A stretch of 33,585 nt of DNA, from contig CAMFFO010000012.1 in NCBI GenBank assembly GCA_945949735.1, forward strand, positions 1 to 33,585, read 5' to 3'. Under the pieces are notes generated by a model that was not told the DNA's origin, did not search any database, and was given only the letters and a program-made list of their open reading frames with translations. How positions within the stretch are numbered: the stretch's first letter is position 1; each line of letters opens with the position of its first letter. Shown one piece after another: positions 1 to 10,463 of the stretch. Position numbers and translations under genes: made by a program. Origin of the DNA: an uncultured Clostridia bacterium (GTDB lineage: Bacteria > Bacillota > Clostridia > Oscillospirales > Oscillospiraceae).

Positions 1-53
1 ACTGGCTCGCAATGACAGCATTTTTTCGGGTGCGCACGCGTAAACAACAATTT
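1..53. repeat. Family N repeat, copy N1 (partial, cut by window edge)
   Basis: Right-hand part of a family N element. It shows the inner-module end GCTCGCAATGACAG (5-18), a 23-nt linker, and the outer end AAACAACAATTT (42-53). The linker (ACGCGTGCGCACC on the other strand) is nearly identical to the long linker of copy N7, so this is a type-1 (CTGTCATTGCGAG) element with its long-linker side facing right. The left part lies outside the window. Confidence 0.8.
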
Positions 54-81
54 ATCGCACTGTGTGGATATGAGCGCGCTC

Positions 82-117
82 AACAAAAGCACCCTCCCCT
101 TGTGTGGTGGGGAGGGT
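82..117 (-). terminator. Probable terminator of the atp operon
   Basis: Stem ACCCTCCCC (91-99) pairs with GGGGAGGGT (109-117) across a 9-nt loop. On the minus strand it is followed by GCTTTTGTTG. It lies about 170 nt past the atpC stop, after repeat P1, and is the first good terminator downstream of the operon. The T tract is interrupted, so efficiency is uncertain. Confidence 0.6.
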
Positions 118-122
118 TTGCT

Positions 123-287
123 TTAGGCAACACCGCACAATGGGGGCTGCGGGCTTCGGTGGATCTTTTGCCCCAATCGTGCAGTATGAAAAATGGGAAA
201 TACATCCAGTATTCCCGCATTTTTCATACTTTCGCTTGTGTCAAAATCTCTCACCGAATCTCCTTACCCCATTATGCGGTGCTGCCT

Positions 288-289
<2 letters not shown>
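123..289 (+). repeat. Family P palindromic repeat, copy P1
   Basis: About 167 bp with imperfect terminal inverted repeats: TTAGGCAACACCGCACAATG on the left and CATTATGCGGTGCTGCC on the right. The core GGATCTTTTGCCCCAATCGT is shared with P3. An inner hairpin at 183-230 pairs AGTATGAAAAATG with CATTTTTCATACT around GGGAAATAC/GTATTCCC. Its right end runs directly into the atpC stop codon (288-290). It occupies most of the gene-free stretch 118-287. Confidence 0.85.
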
Positions 290-2975
<2,686 letters not shown>

Positions 2976-2987
2976 GGCTTACCCTCC

Positions 2988-4499
2988 TCAGCCGACCACA
3001 AACTGGGCCGTCAGTTCTTCCAGGGCAGCTTTCAGGCTGTTTTCTACCTCGGTTTCCAGCTTGCCGGTGGAACGGATGGCCTCCAGCACGTCGCTGTGCC
3101 GAAGCTCCATATGCTCCTCCAGCCGCTGCTCAAAATCGGGAACACGATCCACAGGAATGTCGTTCAGATATCCGTGGGTGACCGCATAGATGATGCACAC
3201 CTGCTGGGCAACCTCCTTGGGGCTGCCGTTGCGCTGCTTCAGCACGGCCACGATCCGCTCGCCCAGGGCAAGTCTCGCCTTGGTATCGGCGTCCAGGTCG
3301 GAACCGAACTGGGCGAAGCTCTGCAGCTCCCGGTACTGGGAGTACAGCAGCTTCAAAGAGCCCGCCACCTTCTTCATGGCCTTGATCTGGGCGTCGCCGC
3401 CCACACGGGACACGGAGATACCGGGGTTCACGGCGGGCATGATGCCGGAGTTGAAGAGCTCCGTTTCCAGGAAGATCTGGCCGTCAGTGATGGAAATCAC
3501 GTTGGTGGGGATATAGGCGGAAACGTCGCCGGCCTGGGTCTCGATGATGGGAAGGGCTGTCAGACTGCCGCCGCCCAGCTCCGGGGACAGCTGCGCCGCC
3601 CGCTCCAGAAGCCGGGAGTGGAGGTAGAACACGTCGCCGGGATAAGCCTCCCGTCCGGGGGGACGGCGGATCAGAAGGGATATGGCACGGTAGGCCACGG
3701 CGTGCTTGCTCAGATCGTCATAGATGACCAGCACGTCCTTCCCCTGGTGCATGAAGTGCTCGCCCATGGCACAGCCGGAGTAGGGGGCGATGTACTGCAT
3801 GGGAGCCAGCTCCGAGGCGGTTGCGGAGACAACAATGGTGTAATCCATGGCCCCTCCGGCAGTGAGGCTGTCCACCACCTGGGCTACGGTGGAACGCTTC
3901 TGGCCGATGGCAACATAGATACAGATCACATTCTTGCCCTTCTGGTTCAGAATGGTATCGGTTGCGATGGTGGTTTTACCGGTCTGGCGGTCGCCGATGA
4001 TCAGCTCCCGCTGGCCCCGGCCAATGGGGATCATGGAGTCGATGGCCTTGATGCCGGTCTGCAGGGGGCGGCTGACGTGCTTGCGCTCGATGATGCCGGG
4101 GGCGGGGGATTCGATGGGGCGGTAACCCTCCGCCGCAATGTCGCCCTTGCCGTCGATGGGAGCGCCCAGGGCGTTGACCACACGGCCGATGAGGCCCTGC
4201 CCCACGGGGACGGAGACCACCTTGCCGGTACGCTTGACAATGTCGCCCTCTTTGATGCCCTGGTCGGAGCCCATGATGACGATGGACACGGTCTCCTCCT
4301 CCAGGTTCTGGGCCATACCGTAGGAGCCGTCGGGGAACTCCACCAGCTCGCCGGCCATGCAGTTATCCAGCCCGGAGGCCTTGGCAATGCCGTCGCCGAC
4401 CAGAATGACCACGCCGGTCTCGCTGGCCTCCATGCGGTTTTCGTAGTTCTTGATTTGACTGCGAATGATTTTGGTTATTTCTTCGGGTCTAAGTTCCAT
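2988..4499 (-). CDS. atpA: F1 ATP synthase alpha subunit
   Basis: The non-catalytic nucleotide-binding partner of beta in the F1 hexamer. The product is 503 residues, normal for alpha. Walker A GDRQTGKT is at residues 169-176, and the conserved [25 protein letters not shown] and [27 protein letters not shown] segments follow. The N-terminal [20 protein letters not shown] is the usual delta-binding start. The ribosome binding site (CAGGGA, 4 nt before ATG) is weaker than those of its neighbours. It lies 18 nt after atpH and 12 nt before atpG. Confidence 0.98.
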   Translation of the reverse strand: MELRPEEITKIIRSQIKNYENRMEASETGVVILVGDGIAKASGLDNCMAGELVEFPDGSYGMAQNLEEETVSIVIMGSDQGIKEGDIVKRTGKVVSVPVGQGLIGRVVNALGAPIDGKGDIAAEGYRPIESPAPGIIERKHVSRPLQTGIKAIDSMIPIGRGQRELIIGDRQTGKTTIATDTILNQKGKNVICIYVAIGQKRSTVAQVVDSLTAGGAMDYTIVVSATASELAPMQYIAPYSGCAMGEHFMHQGKDVLVIYDDLSKHAVAYRAISLLIRRPPGREAYPGDVFYLHSRLLERAAQLSPELGGGSLTALPIIETQAGDVSAYIPTNVISITDGQIFLETELFNSGIMPAVNPGISVSRVGGDAQIKAMKKVAGSLKLLYSQYRELQSFAQFGSDLDADTKARLALGERIVAVLKQRNGSPKEVAQQVCIIYAVTHGYLNDIPVDRVPDFEQRLEEHMELRHSDVLEAIRSTGKLETEVENSLKAALEELTAQFVVG

Positions 4500-4517
4500 A
4501 CAGTCCCTGCTTTCTCG

Positions 4518-5057
4518 TCAGAGTACGTCTTTTTTCAGCAAGCTATGGATGGATTCCAGACGGTGGGAAACGGTGTCATCCAGACGCTTGCCGTCATAAT
4601 CCAGGCGGACGCCGCCCAGAACATCGGGGTTCACCCGGCTGCGGAGGGAGATGGTTTTTCCGGTGATCCGGGACAGTTTCTGCGTCAGCGCGTCGGCCTG
4701 CTCCGCGGACAGCGGGACGGCGGTAACGGCAGTGACAGGGAGTATCCCATGATCCTCGTTATACCGGCGGGTGTAGGCGGTGCAGCACTGGTCAAAGGAG
4801 CCGATATAGCCCCTCTCCACCAGGATCTTCAGGAAGTTCAGCAGATAAGGATGCACCCGTTCCCGCAAGGCCTCGTCCAGAATGCCGCAGCGTTCTGCCT
4901 TGGAAAGGTTGGCGGAGCGCAGCAATTTCCCGTAATCCGGTTCGGCCCGAAAGACCTGCTCCAGAACCTCCAGCTCCTGCCGGATGGTTTCGTCCAATCC
5001 CTCACTGAGGGCCAGCTCATACAGAGCTTCGCCGTAAACAGTTCCTACCTGGGTCAT
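4518..5057 (-). CDS. atpH: ATP synthase delta subunit (OSCP)
   Basis: Delta joins the peripheral stalk (b subunits) to the top of F1. The 179 residues have the family layout: an N-terminal helical domain (GTVYGEALYELALSEGLDE), then the conserved C-terminal part with VTAVTAVPLSAEQADALTQKL and NPDVLGGVRLDYDGKRLDDT. The ATG overlaps the atpF stop codon in an ATGA arrangement (5054-5057), so it is translationally coupled to atpF. No abnormality was seen. Confidence 0.95.
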   Translation of the reverse strand: MTQVGTVYGEALYELALSEGLDETIRQELEVLEQVFRAEPDYGKLLRSANLSKAERCGILDEALRERVHPYLLNFLKILVERGYIGSFDQCCTAYTRRYNEDHGILPVTAVTAVPLSAEQADALTQKLSRITGKTISLRSRVNPDVLGGVRLDYDGKRLDDTVSHRLESIHSLLKKDVL

Positions 5058-5554
5058 GCTTCATCACCCAATTCCCGAATGAAGCCGTCGATCAGACTTG
5101 CCTGATCCGAATCCTTCAGCTCCCGCTCCACCACCTTGCCGGCAATGGCCATAGCCAGATCCGAAATCTCGTTTTTGGCGTCGTTGATGGCCTTTTTCTT
5201 CTCCTGGGCAATGTCACGGGAGGCCTTGTCCATGATGGCGGCTGCCTGGGCATTGGCGTCCCGGATGATCTGCTCCTCCCGAGACTGGCCCCGGGCAACG
5301 GCTTCCTTCACGATTCGGTCGGAAGTCTCCTGGGCAGCATTCAGCTTCTGCTGGTAGCTTTCCTGGAGCTGCTTGGCCTGCTCCTTGGCGGCCCCGGCAT
5401 CGGCGTACAGATTGTCGATTTCCTGCTGACGCTCCGTAATAATCTTCATCACGGGCTTAAACAGGAATTTCTTCGCCACAAAGAAGATGGTGAGGGTATT
5501 GAGCAGAATGAACAGCGCAGTCCAGGGATTGACACCCAAAAATGATTCAAACAC
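5054..5554 (-). CDS. atpF: ATP synthase F0 b subunit
   Basis: The membrane-anchored peripheral stalk subunit. It has 166 residues: one N-terminal membrane helix (about residues 9-30, ending at VAKKFLFKPV), then a long charged helix rich in Glu, Lys and Gln that forms the stalk dimer, and a C-terminal part ending in IRELGDEA. The start is GTG at 5552-5554, with AAAGGAG 8 nt upstream. It lies between atpE and atpH and overlaps atpH by 4 nt. Confidence 0.95.
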   Translation of the reverse strand: MFESFLGVNPWTALFILLNTLTIFFVAKKFLFKPVMKIITERQQEIDNLYADAGAAKEQAKQLQESYQQKLNAAQETSDRIVKEAVARGQSREEQIIRDANAQAAAIMDKASRDIAQEKKKAINDAKNEISDLAMAIAGKVVERELKDSDQASLIDGFIRELGDEA

Positions 5555-5589
5555 TTGCGTTGCTCCTTTCTATGGAAGATGGAAAGGAA

Positions 5590-5835
5590 TTACAGCAGGA
5601 ACAGAATCAGGAAGGCGATGATCAGGGAGTAAATACCGGTGGTCTCGGCGATGGCACAGCCCATGATCATGGTGCTGCGCAGGGTGCCTGCCGCCTCGGG
5701 CTGACGGGCCATGCCGTCCAGAGCGTGGGCGACAGCGGTACCTTCGCCCACGCCGGGGCCGATGGCGCCGATACCCATACAAAGACCTGCGCCGATAGCT
5801 TTACCGGCGATTGCGATTGCTTCTGCTAATTCCAT
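5590..5835 (-). CDS. atpE: ATP synthase F0 c subunit, Na+-type two-carboxylate ring
   Basis: The c subunit forms the ion-carrying rotor ring. It has 81 residues and two membrane helices joined by the polar loop ARQPEA (43-48). The ion-binding carboxylate is E64 in AETTGIYSL, followed by T65, T66 and Y69, the pattern of Na+-binding c subunits such as that of Ilyobacter tartaricus (ESTGIYSL). In helix 1 the GPGVGEG motif has E31 where that protein has Gln, giving a second carboxylate as described for the Fusobacterium nucleatum c-ring. Ion choice is inferred from these residues only. GGAGG lies before the ATG. It is separated from atpB by 330 nt containing repeat P2. Confidence 0.95.
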   Translation of the reverse strand: MELAEAIAIAGKAIGAGLCMGIGAIGPGVGEGTAVAHALDGMARQPEAAGTLRSTMIMGCAIAETTGIYSLIIAFLILFLL

Positions 5836-5868
5836 AATAAGTTCCTCCTAGGTGATATTTTTGTTTTC

Positions 5869-6035
5869 TAAGGCTACACCGCATAATTCGGCAAGGAAGC
5901 TCAGCGAGAGATTGTGTGCCAGTTCAAAGTTTCAAAAGCGGGGGAATACTGTATGTATTTCCCGTTTTTGAAACTGCAGAAATGGTGCAAAAGATCCGCT
6001 GAGATCCGCTGACGCAATTGTGCGGTATTGCCCTA
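5869..6035 (-). repeat. Family P palindromic repeat, copy P2, inside the atp operon
   Basis: About 167 bp lying in the opposite orientation to P1, P3 and P4. The ends are AGGCTACACCGCATAATTCG (5871-5890) and CAATTGTGCGGTATTGCCC, each flanked by TA (5869-5870, 6034-6035), compatible with a TA target duplication. The inner hairpin pairs GTTTCAAAAGCGGG with CCCGTTTTTGAAAC. The bases differ from P1 but the pairing is kept. It fills half of the 330-nt gap between atpB and atpE. The remainder (6036-6165) shows no gene or clear signal. Confidence 0.85.
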
Positions 6036-6165
6036 ATGGAAATATACTAATCGGATTTCGGCAGTGCGGTGCGGAATCGGGAGCTGTTTTTGTATCCCGC
6101 AGGCGGAAGGGCAACAACCCCTCCCTACAGAGTGGCGCACGGCCTTCGTCCGAAGAGCTTCGGGA

Positions 6166-7065
6166 TTATTCCGCCTGGGCCTCCTGGGGTTCGGGCAGGG
6201 ACGAGGAAATGTAGACCATGGTGAGCAGCGTGAACACATAGGCCTGGACAAATCCGGAGAAGAGGTCAAAGTAGCAGCTGAGCACCGCGGGGATGCCGTA
6301 AGCCAGTACGGGAACTCCGGTAAGGATCCCCAGAGCTTCCAGCAGGCCGAAGAAGCCCAGCACGGCGCAGACGATGCCGAAGAACAGCTTAACCTTCCCG
6401 CAGGAGCGTTTCCACCAGAAAAACAGTCCCGCCCCCGCCGCCAGAAGCACCACGGACATGACCCAGCCGCTCCCGGTGATCAGCTTCAGCACCGCGGCGG
6501 AGGCCATGCTGAGGGAGGTGTAGATCAGGGTGGTGATAACGCCGCCGCCGGCTACGTTGCCGAAGTGACGGAAGGCCATGGAGATAGGCTGGGCGATCTC
6601 GGAAATGACATTCATGGGGGTCATGACCACGATGGGTTCGGTGAAGCCCTTCAGCCAGCCCAGGAAGCCCTTGTTTTTGATGTTGTTGTACCAGATGATG
6701 ACGCTGACCATCAGCGCCCATACCAGCACGCAGCTTAAGTCCGCCGTGGAGGAGCGGAGAAATCCGGTGAGGCCAATAAAGGAGCCGCAGATGGAGCTTA
6801 AGAATATGGTGGCAACAAAGGGCATCCAGTGGGCGTTGTGCGCGCCCATGGTTTCCACCACCATATTGTGGAGCATCATCACGGCCTTTTCAACCATGAC
6901 CTGCAGACCATCGGGCCGCTTTTTCAGCCTTCTGCCCAGCAGGATGCTGGCGGTACACAGGAAAATGGTAACGATCAGGTGGGAAACGGTGGTCTGGGTG
7001 ATGGGAATGCCGCCGAAAATGGGAATGGTGAAGTAAATAAACGCGCCTGTGACATCCATATTCAT
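6166..7065 (-). CDS. atpB: ATP synthase F0 a subunit with a long insertion
   Basis: The a subunit supplies the ion half-channels next to the c-ring. The product is 299 residues. The essential Arg is R166 in PISMAFRHFGN (E. coli R210), and the last helix has QAYVFTLLTMVYIS with Q274 (E. coli Q252). R and Q are 108 residues apart here against 42 in E. coli, so about 65 residues are inserted between these helices (roughly 196-255). The insertion contains two extra hydrophobic stretches around a basic WWKRSCGKVK segment. The E. coli E219 position is Gly (AGGGV). The start is the ATG at 7065 with AAGGGG 11 nt upstream; MD at 7059 is an alternative. All residues expected of a real a subunit are present, so it is judged functional. 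Confidence 0.95.
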   Translation of the reverse strand: MNMDVTGAFIYFTIPIFGGIPITQTTVSHLIVTIFLCTASILLGRRLKKRPDGLQVMVEKAVMMLHNMVVETMGAHNAHWMPFVATIFLSSICGSFIGLTGFLRSSTADLSCVLVWALMVSVIIWYNNIKNKGFLGWLKGFTEPIVVMTPMNVISEIAQPISMAFRHFGNVAGGGVITTLIYTSLSMASAAVLKLITGSGWVMSVVLLAAGAGLFFWWKRSCGKVKLFFGIVCAVLGFFGLLEALGILTGVPVLAYGIPAVLSCYFDLFSGFVQAYVFTLLTMVYISSSLPEPQEAQAE

Positions 7066-7071
7066 AACGGA

Positions 7072-7467
7072 TCAAGCCCCTTTCTTTCTGAAAAACTCCA
7101 CCACGGTCAGGGTGGGACGGACAAATACCAGAGGAAGCACCAGGGCAATCAGGTTAAATACCTCCGTCTTGGCGCAGAGGATGAGCACGACAAACAGGCC
7201 GAGAAGCCGGAGCATATAGGAATTGCGAACCAGCAGGGAGCCGCCCTTTACATCCTGATTCTCCGCCTTGTCCGCTGCCAGAGAGGTACCCAGAGCCATC
7301 AGGAAGAAGTTGCCGATGCTCAGAACCGCGCCCGTCAGGCCGCCCCACAGCACGGACAGTTCAAAACGACCCAGAAGGGCATAGACAAGCATCATCACGG
7401 CGGTGCAGACCGCTACGCCGATGGCGACAATTCCGGTTTCACGGTATACGATTTTTCGGGATTCCAT
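7072..7467 (-). CDS. atpI: ATP synthase subunit I (AtpI-like membrane protein)
   Basis: A 131-residue protein with about four hydrophobic segments: VAIGVAVCTAVMMLVYALL, VLWGGLTGAVLSIGNFFLMA, LRLLGLFVVLILC, LIALVLPLVF. AtpI proteins sit at the head of atp operons and help assemble the c-ring or supply Mg2+/Ca2+; which applies here cannot be told. The charged segment between helices 2 and 3 (AADKAENQDVKGGS) and the RNSYMLRL motif fit clostridial AtpI proteins. GGAGG lies 6 nt before the ATG. It ends 6 nt before atpB, so the two are co-transcribed. Confidence 0.85.
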   Translation of the reverse strand: MESRKIVYRETGIVAIGVAVCTAVMMLVYALLGRFELSVLWGGLTGAVLSIGNFFLMALGTSLAADKAENQDVKGGSLLVRNSYMLRLLGLFVVLILCAKTEVFNLIALVLPLVFVRPTLTVVEFFRKKGA

Positions 7468-7481
7468 AGCGTTCCTCCGGG

Positions 7482-7760
7482 TCAGGTATGTTCATTGAAG
7501 GAAAGAGGCGGGGGATCCTGCTTCTTCCGATCCCGGGACATCCGATCCATAGCCCTGAGAGACTGCCGGAAGCCGCTGACGGCTGAGGAAATGCCCACAA
7601 GGAGCCCGATCCAGATGATCCAGGTTCCCCAGCCCCGGGAATTGTGGAGCCATACGGCCCCGCCAAGGAAAAGAGCCAGGGGAAGCGCCACCGAAAGGCC
7701 CAGCTGGGTCAGCCAGACCAGAAGGTTCACATCCTTCAAAGCCTTTGCCCCCTTTCCCAT
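7482..7760 (-). CDS. atpZ: AtpZ/AtpI-family small membrane protein
   Basis: First gene of the operon, 92 residues as given, with two membrane helices (about 15-38 and 46-62) and a charged tail (MDRMSRDRKKQDPPP). The pattern WLTQLGLSVALPLALFLGGAVWL matches the AtpZ (AtpR-like) family found before atpI/atpB; AtpZ-AtpI has been linked to Mg2+/Ca2+ uptake in Bacillus. The start is uncertain. The ATG at 7760 lies only 11 nt past a promoter -10 box and has no ribosome binding site. A TTG at 7739 (giving 85 residues, MKDVNLLVW) has AAGGGGG 8 nt upstream and may be the true start. Confidence 0.78.
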   Translation of the reverse strand: MGKGAKALKDVNLLVWLTQLGLSVALPLALFLGGAVWLHNSRGWGTWIIWIGLLVGISSAVSGFRQSLRAMDRMSRDRKKQDPPPLSFNEHT

Positions 7761-7771
7761 ACATCTTTTTC

Positions 7772-7800
7772 ATTATACCCCAGGAAGGGAAAAGATTCAA
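7772..7800 (-). promoter_or_regulatory. Promoter of the atp operon
   Basis: Minus-strand TTGAAT (7795-7800), 17-nt spacer, TATAAT (7772-7777): a good housekeeping-type promoter. Transcription would begin about 7765, leaving almost no leader before the ATG at 7760. This favours the TTG at 7739 as the atpZ start. Confidence 0.7.
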
Positions 7801-7931
7801 GGAATTTCTGAAAGATAAATGTAAAAGATTTGAAAATACAAGGAGGGACTGTTTTGTACGGATCGGCATCCACGGGGAAGGAATCAATTGGTGTATAAAG
7901 ACTTGTGCTTATCGGTTTTCCTCAGCTGACT

Positions 7932-8115
7932 GGCAAATTGGTGTTTGTCGGGACACCACCGTAGGGGCGGCTATTAGCCGCCCGCTTTTGTTTCGTCAAC
8001 GAAAGTGCTTCCGTTTATCGGAAACGCTCAAAAACCTGAACGCTTTCGGGCGGCTAATAGCCGCCCCTACGGTAGCAATGCAACGTGTTTGGAAATCTGC
8101 AAACACCAATTTGCC
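7932..8115. repeat. Family N repeat, copy N2 (outer GGTG, inner type 2)
   Basis: The outer ends are a perfect 16-bp inverted repeat, GGCAAATTGGTGTTTG (7932-7947) and its complement (8100-8115). The inner arms are a perfect 26-bp inverted repeat (7959-7984 and 8047-8072) beginning CCGTAGGGGCGGC, each containing its own small palindrome GGCGGCTATTAGCCGCC. From the 12-nt outer core, the linkers are 12 nt (left) and 28 nt (right). It is the main content of the 489-nt gap between the divergent atp operon and recD2. Nothing else was seen in 7801-7931. Confidence 0.9.
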
Positions 8116-8175
8116 CCTGTGCGGGGGGTTCGGGATGGGCGGAAACATTTTTTACAGGGAATTCCCTGTTGGGGC

Positions 8176-8204
8176 TTTAAAAATCCGGGAAAGTATTGTA
8201 CAAT
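8176..8204 (+). promoter_or_regulatory. Candidate promoter of recD2
   Basis: TTTAAA (8176-8181), 17-nt spacer, TACAAT (8199-8204). The -35 box is weak (4 of 6). It places the transcript start near 8211, about 40 nt before the proposed TTG start, which leaves room for the AGGAG at 8235-8239. Confidence 0.5.
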
Positions 8205-8249
8205 GTTGTCGTTATACACCGAGAATGCGGAAACAGGAGCGAAGAAAAA

Positions 8250-10463
8250 TTGGCAGAACAGGAAATGGAAATTCTCCAGGGCACCATCCGTGCCGTGGTA
8301 TACCAGAATTATGACAACGGCTACGCGGTACTGCGCCTGGGCGTGGGCGGCGGACAGGCTGTCACGGTGGTCGGGACAATCCCGCTGCCCGCCGTTGGGG
8401 AACGGCTCATGGTCACGGGCCGGTGGAGCAGCCATGCCAGCTACGGACGGCAGTTTGAGGCGGAGTTTCTGGAGCGGCTGATGCCGGAAACCTCCCTGGA
8501 GATCCTGAACTATCTTTCCAGCCGGGTCATCAAAGGGATCGGTCCCAAGATGGCGGCAAGGATCGTGGAGCATTTCGGTGACCAGACGCTTCAGATCATG
8601 GAACGGGAGCCTGTCAGGCTGGCGGAGGTCTCCGGGATTTCCCGGGATCGGGCCAAGGCCATCGGCGAGGAATTCCGAACCCAGGTGGGGATGCGGCAGC
8701 TGATGGAATTCTTTGCGCTGCACCATCTTCCCGCCGAGCTGGCGGTGCGCACCTACAAGCTCTACGGAGAGAGCACCGTGGAGCTTCTGTACGACGATCC
8801 CTATTTGCTGATGGACGACGGGCTGGAGGCTCCCTTTGAGGCGGTGGATCGCTTCGCCATTGAGCTGGGTGTGGCGGGGGACGACCCCAGGCGCGTGGAA
8901 GCAGGCATCCTGTTTGAGCTGAATTATAACCTCTCCGCCGGTCACAGCTTCCTGCCGGAGGACAAGCTGACGGCGGCTACGGCCCAGCTGCTCACCGTGG
9001 AGGCTCAGACCGTGAAGGATGGGCTGGGGCGGCTTCTGGAGGCGGACCGGCTGGTGCGGCAGCATCTGGCGGGAATCACTGTGATCTATCTTCCCCAGCT
9101 TTACGAGGCGGAAACCTACTGCGCGGAAAGACTCCTGAAGTTTTCCTCTCAGCGGATTCCGGAGCCTGCGGGACTGGACGGCAAGCTCCGCCGGGCGGCG
9201 GAGGAAAGCGGGATTTCCTATTCTGCCGAGCAGGAGCGGGCCATCCGGGAAGCGGCGGTCAGCGGTGTGCTGCTGGTCACCGGCGGCCCCGGCACCGGCA
9301 AAACCACGATATTAAAAGGAATATTATCCCTTTTTCAGCAGATGAAGCTGAAGTGCCTGCTGGCAGCCCCCACGGGGCGGGCGGCCAAACGGCTGACGGA
9401 GGTCACGGGGGAGGATGCGTCCACCATCCATCGCCTGCTGGAGGCGGGGATCGACCAGGCCACAGGGAAGATGGTCTTTGTCCGGGACGAGGATAACCCC
9501 CTGAAAGCGGATGCCGTGATTGTGGACGAGATGTCCATGGTGGATATTCAGCTGCTGCACAGCCTCCTGAAGGCGATTCCCCATGGCAAGCGGCTGATCC
9601 TGGTGGGGGATCCGGACCAGCTGCCCCCGGTGGGGCCGGGCTTCCCCTTCGGGGATATGCTCCGCTCGGGATGCTTAAGCGCGGTACGGCTGACTTCCGT
9701 TTTCCGGCAGGCCCAGCAGAGCCTGATTGTCATGAATGCCCACCGGGTGAACCAGGGACAGATGCCGGAGCTGAAAACCGTGAACTCGGACTTCTTCTTC
9801 ATGCGGAGGCAGTCCGAGGACGCGGTGGCCCAGACGGTGCGGGATCTGTGCGCCACCCGGCTGCCCAAGAATATGGGGATTCCTTCCGGAGAAATCCAGG
9901 TGCTTTCCCCCACCCGGAAGGGGGCCGTGGGCACCGTGAATCTGAATGCCATGCTCCAGGCGGCTCTGAATCCGGCATCCCCGGAGAAAAAGGAGAAGCA
10001 GTATGGGGATTTCACCTTCCGGGAAGGCGACCGGGTGATGCAGATCCGGAACAACTATGATATTCAGTGGAAGAAAACCGACGGTTCCGCCGTGGGCACC
10101 GGCGTGTTCAACGGAGATGTGGGAACCATCGTTTCCATCGACCCCGGGACGGAGACCCTGACCGTGGTATTCGACGACCGGGAGGCGGAGTACGATTTCA
10201 CCCAGCTGGGGGAGCTGGAGACCGCCTATGCCATGACCGTTCACAAGAGCCAGGGCAGCGAGTACCGGGCGGTGATTCTGACAGCCTGGAACGGGTCGCC
10301 CTACCTGCTCAGCAGGAGCATCCTGTATACGGCCATTACCCGGGCCAGGGAGCTGCTGATTATCGTGGGGCGGGAGGAGACGGTGGCCGTGATGACCCAG
10401 AACGCCAAGAAAAACCGCCGCTACAGTGGGCTTAAGCTGCGGCTCCAGGAGAAAACGGAATGA
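8250..10463 (+). CDS. recD2: RecD2-family ATP-dependent DNA helicase
   Basis: A superfamily 1B 5'-3' helicase not belonging to a RecBCD complex; family members act in DNA repair and replication-fork maintenance. The product is 737 residues from the TTG at 8250 (AGGAG 10 nt upstream). In order: an N-terminal OB-like region (GTIRAVVYQNYDNGYAVLRL), a helix-hairpin-helix stretch near 90-115 (IKGIGPKMAARIVEHFG), Walker A GGPGTGKT (345-352), Walker B VDEMSMVD (about 424-431), GDPDQLPPVGPG, and C-terminal motifs YAMTVHKSQGSEY and YTAITRARE. An upstream TTG at 8196 lies inside the likely promoter and was rejected; an ATG at 8265 is a second candidate start. The stop overlaps comF by 4 nt. Confidence 0.93.
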   Translation: MAEQEMEILQGTIRAVVYQNYDNGYAVLRLGVGGGQAVTVVGTIPLPAVGERLMVTGRWSSHASYGRQFEAEFLERLMPETSLEILNYLSSRVIKGIGPKMAARIVEHFGDQTLQIMEREPVRLAEVSGISRDRAKAIGEEFRTQVGMRQLMEFFALHHLPAELAVRTYKLYGESTVELLYDDPYLLMDDGLEAPFEAVDRFAIELGVAGDDPRRVEAGILFELNYNLSAGHSFLPEDKLTAATAQLLTVEAQTVKDGLGRLLEADRLVRQHLAGITVIYLPQLYEAETYCAERLLKFSSQRIPEPAGLDGKLRRAAEESGISYSAEQERAIREAAVSGVLLVTGGPGTGKTTILKGILSLFQQMKLKCLLAAPTGRAAKRLTEVTGEDASTIHRLLEAGIDQATGKMVFVRDEDNPLKADAVIVDEMSMVDIQLLHSLLKAIPHGKRLILVGDPDQLPPVGPGFPFGDMLRSGCLSAVRLTSVFRQAQQSLIVMNAHRVNQGQMPELKTVNSDFFFMRRQSEDAVAQTVRDLCATRLPKNMGIPSGEIQVLSPTRKGAVGTVNLNAMLQAALNPASPEKKEKQYGDFTFREGDRVMQIRNNYDIQWKKTDGSAVGTGVFNGDVGTIVSIDPGTETLTVVFDDREAEYDFTQLGELETAYAMTVHKSQGSEYRAVILTAWNGSPYLLSRSILYTAITRARELLIIVGREETVAVMTQNAKKNRRYSGLKLRLQEKTE

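Noticed and set aside
8196-8249. Upstream TTG start for recD2 at 8196
   Set aside because: It overlaps the likely -10 box and has no ribosome binding site. The extension MYNVVVIHRECG has no family resemblance.
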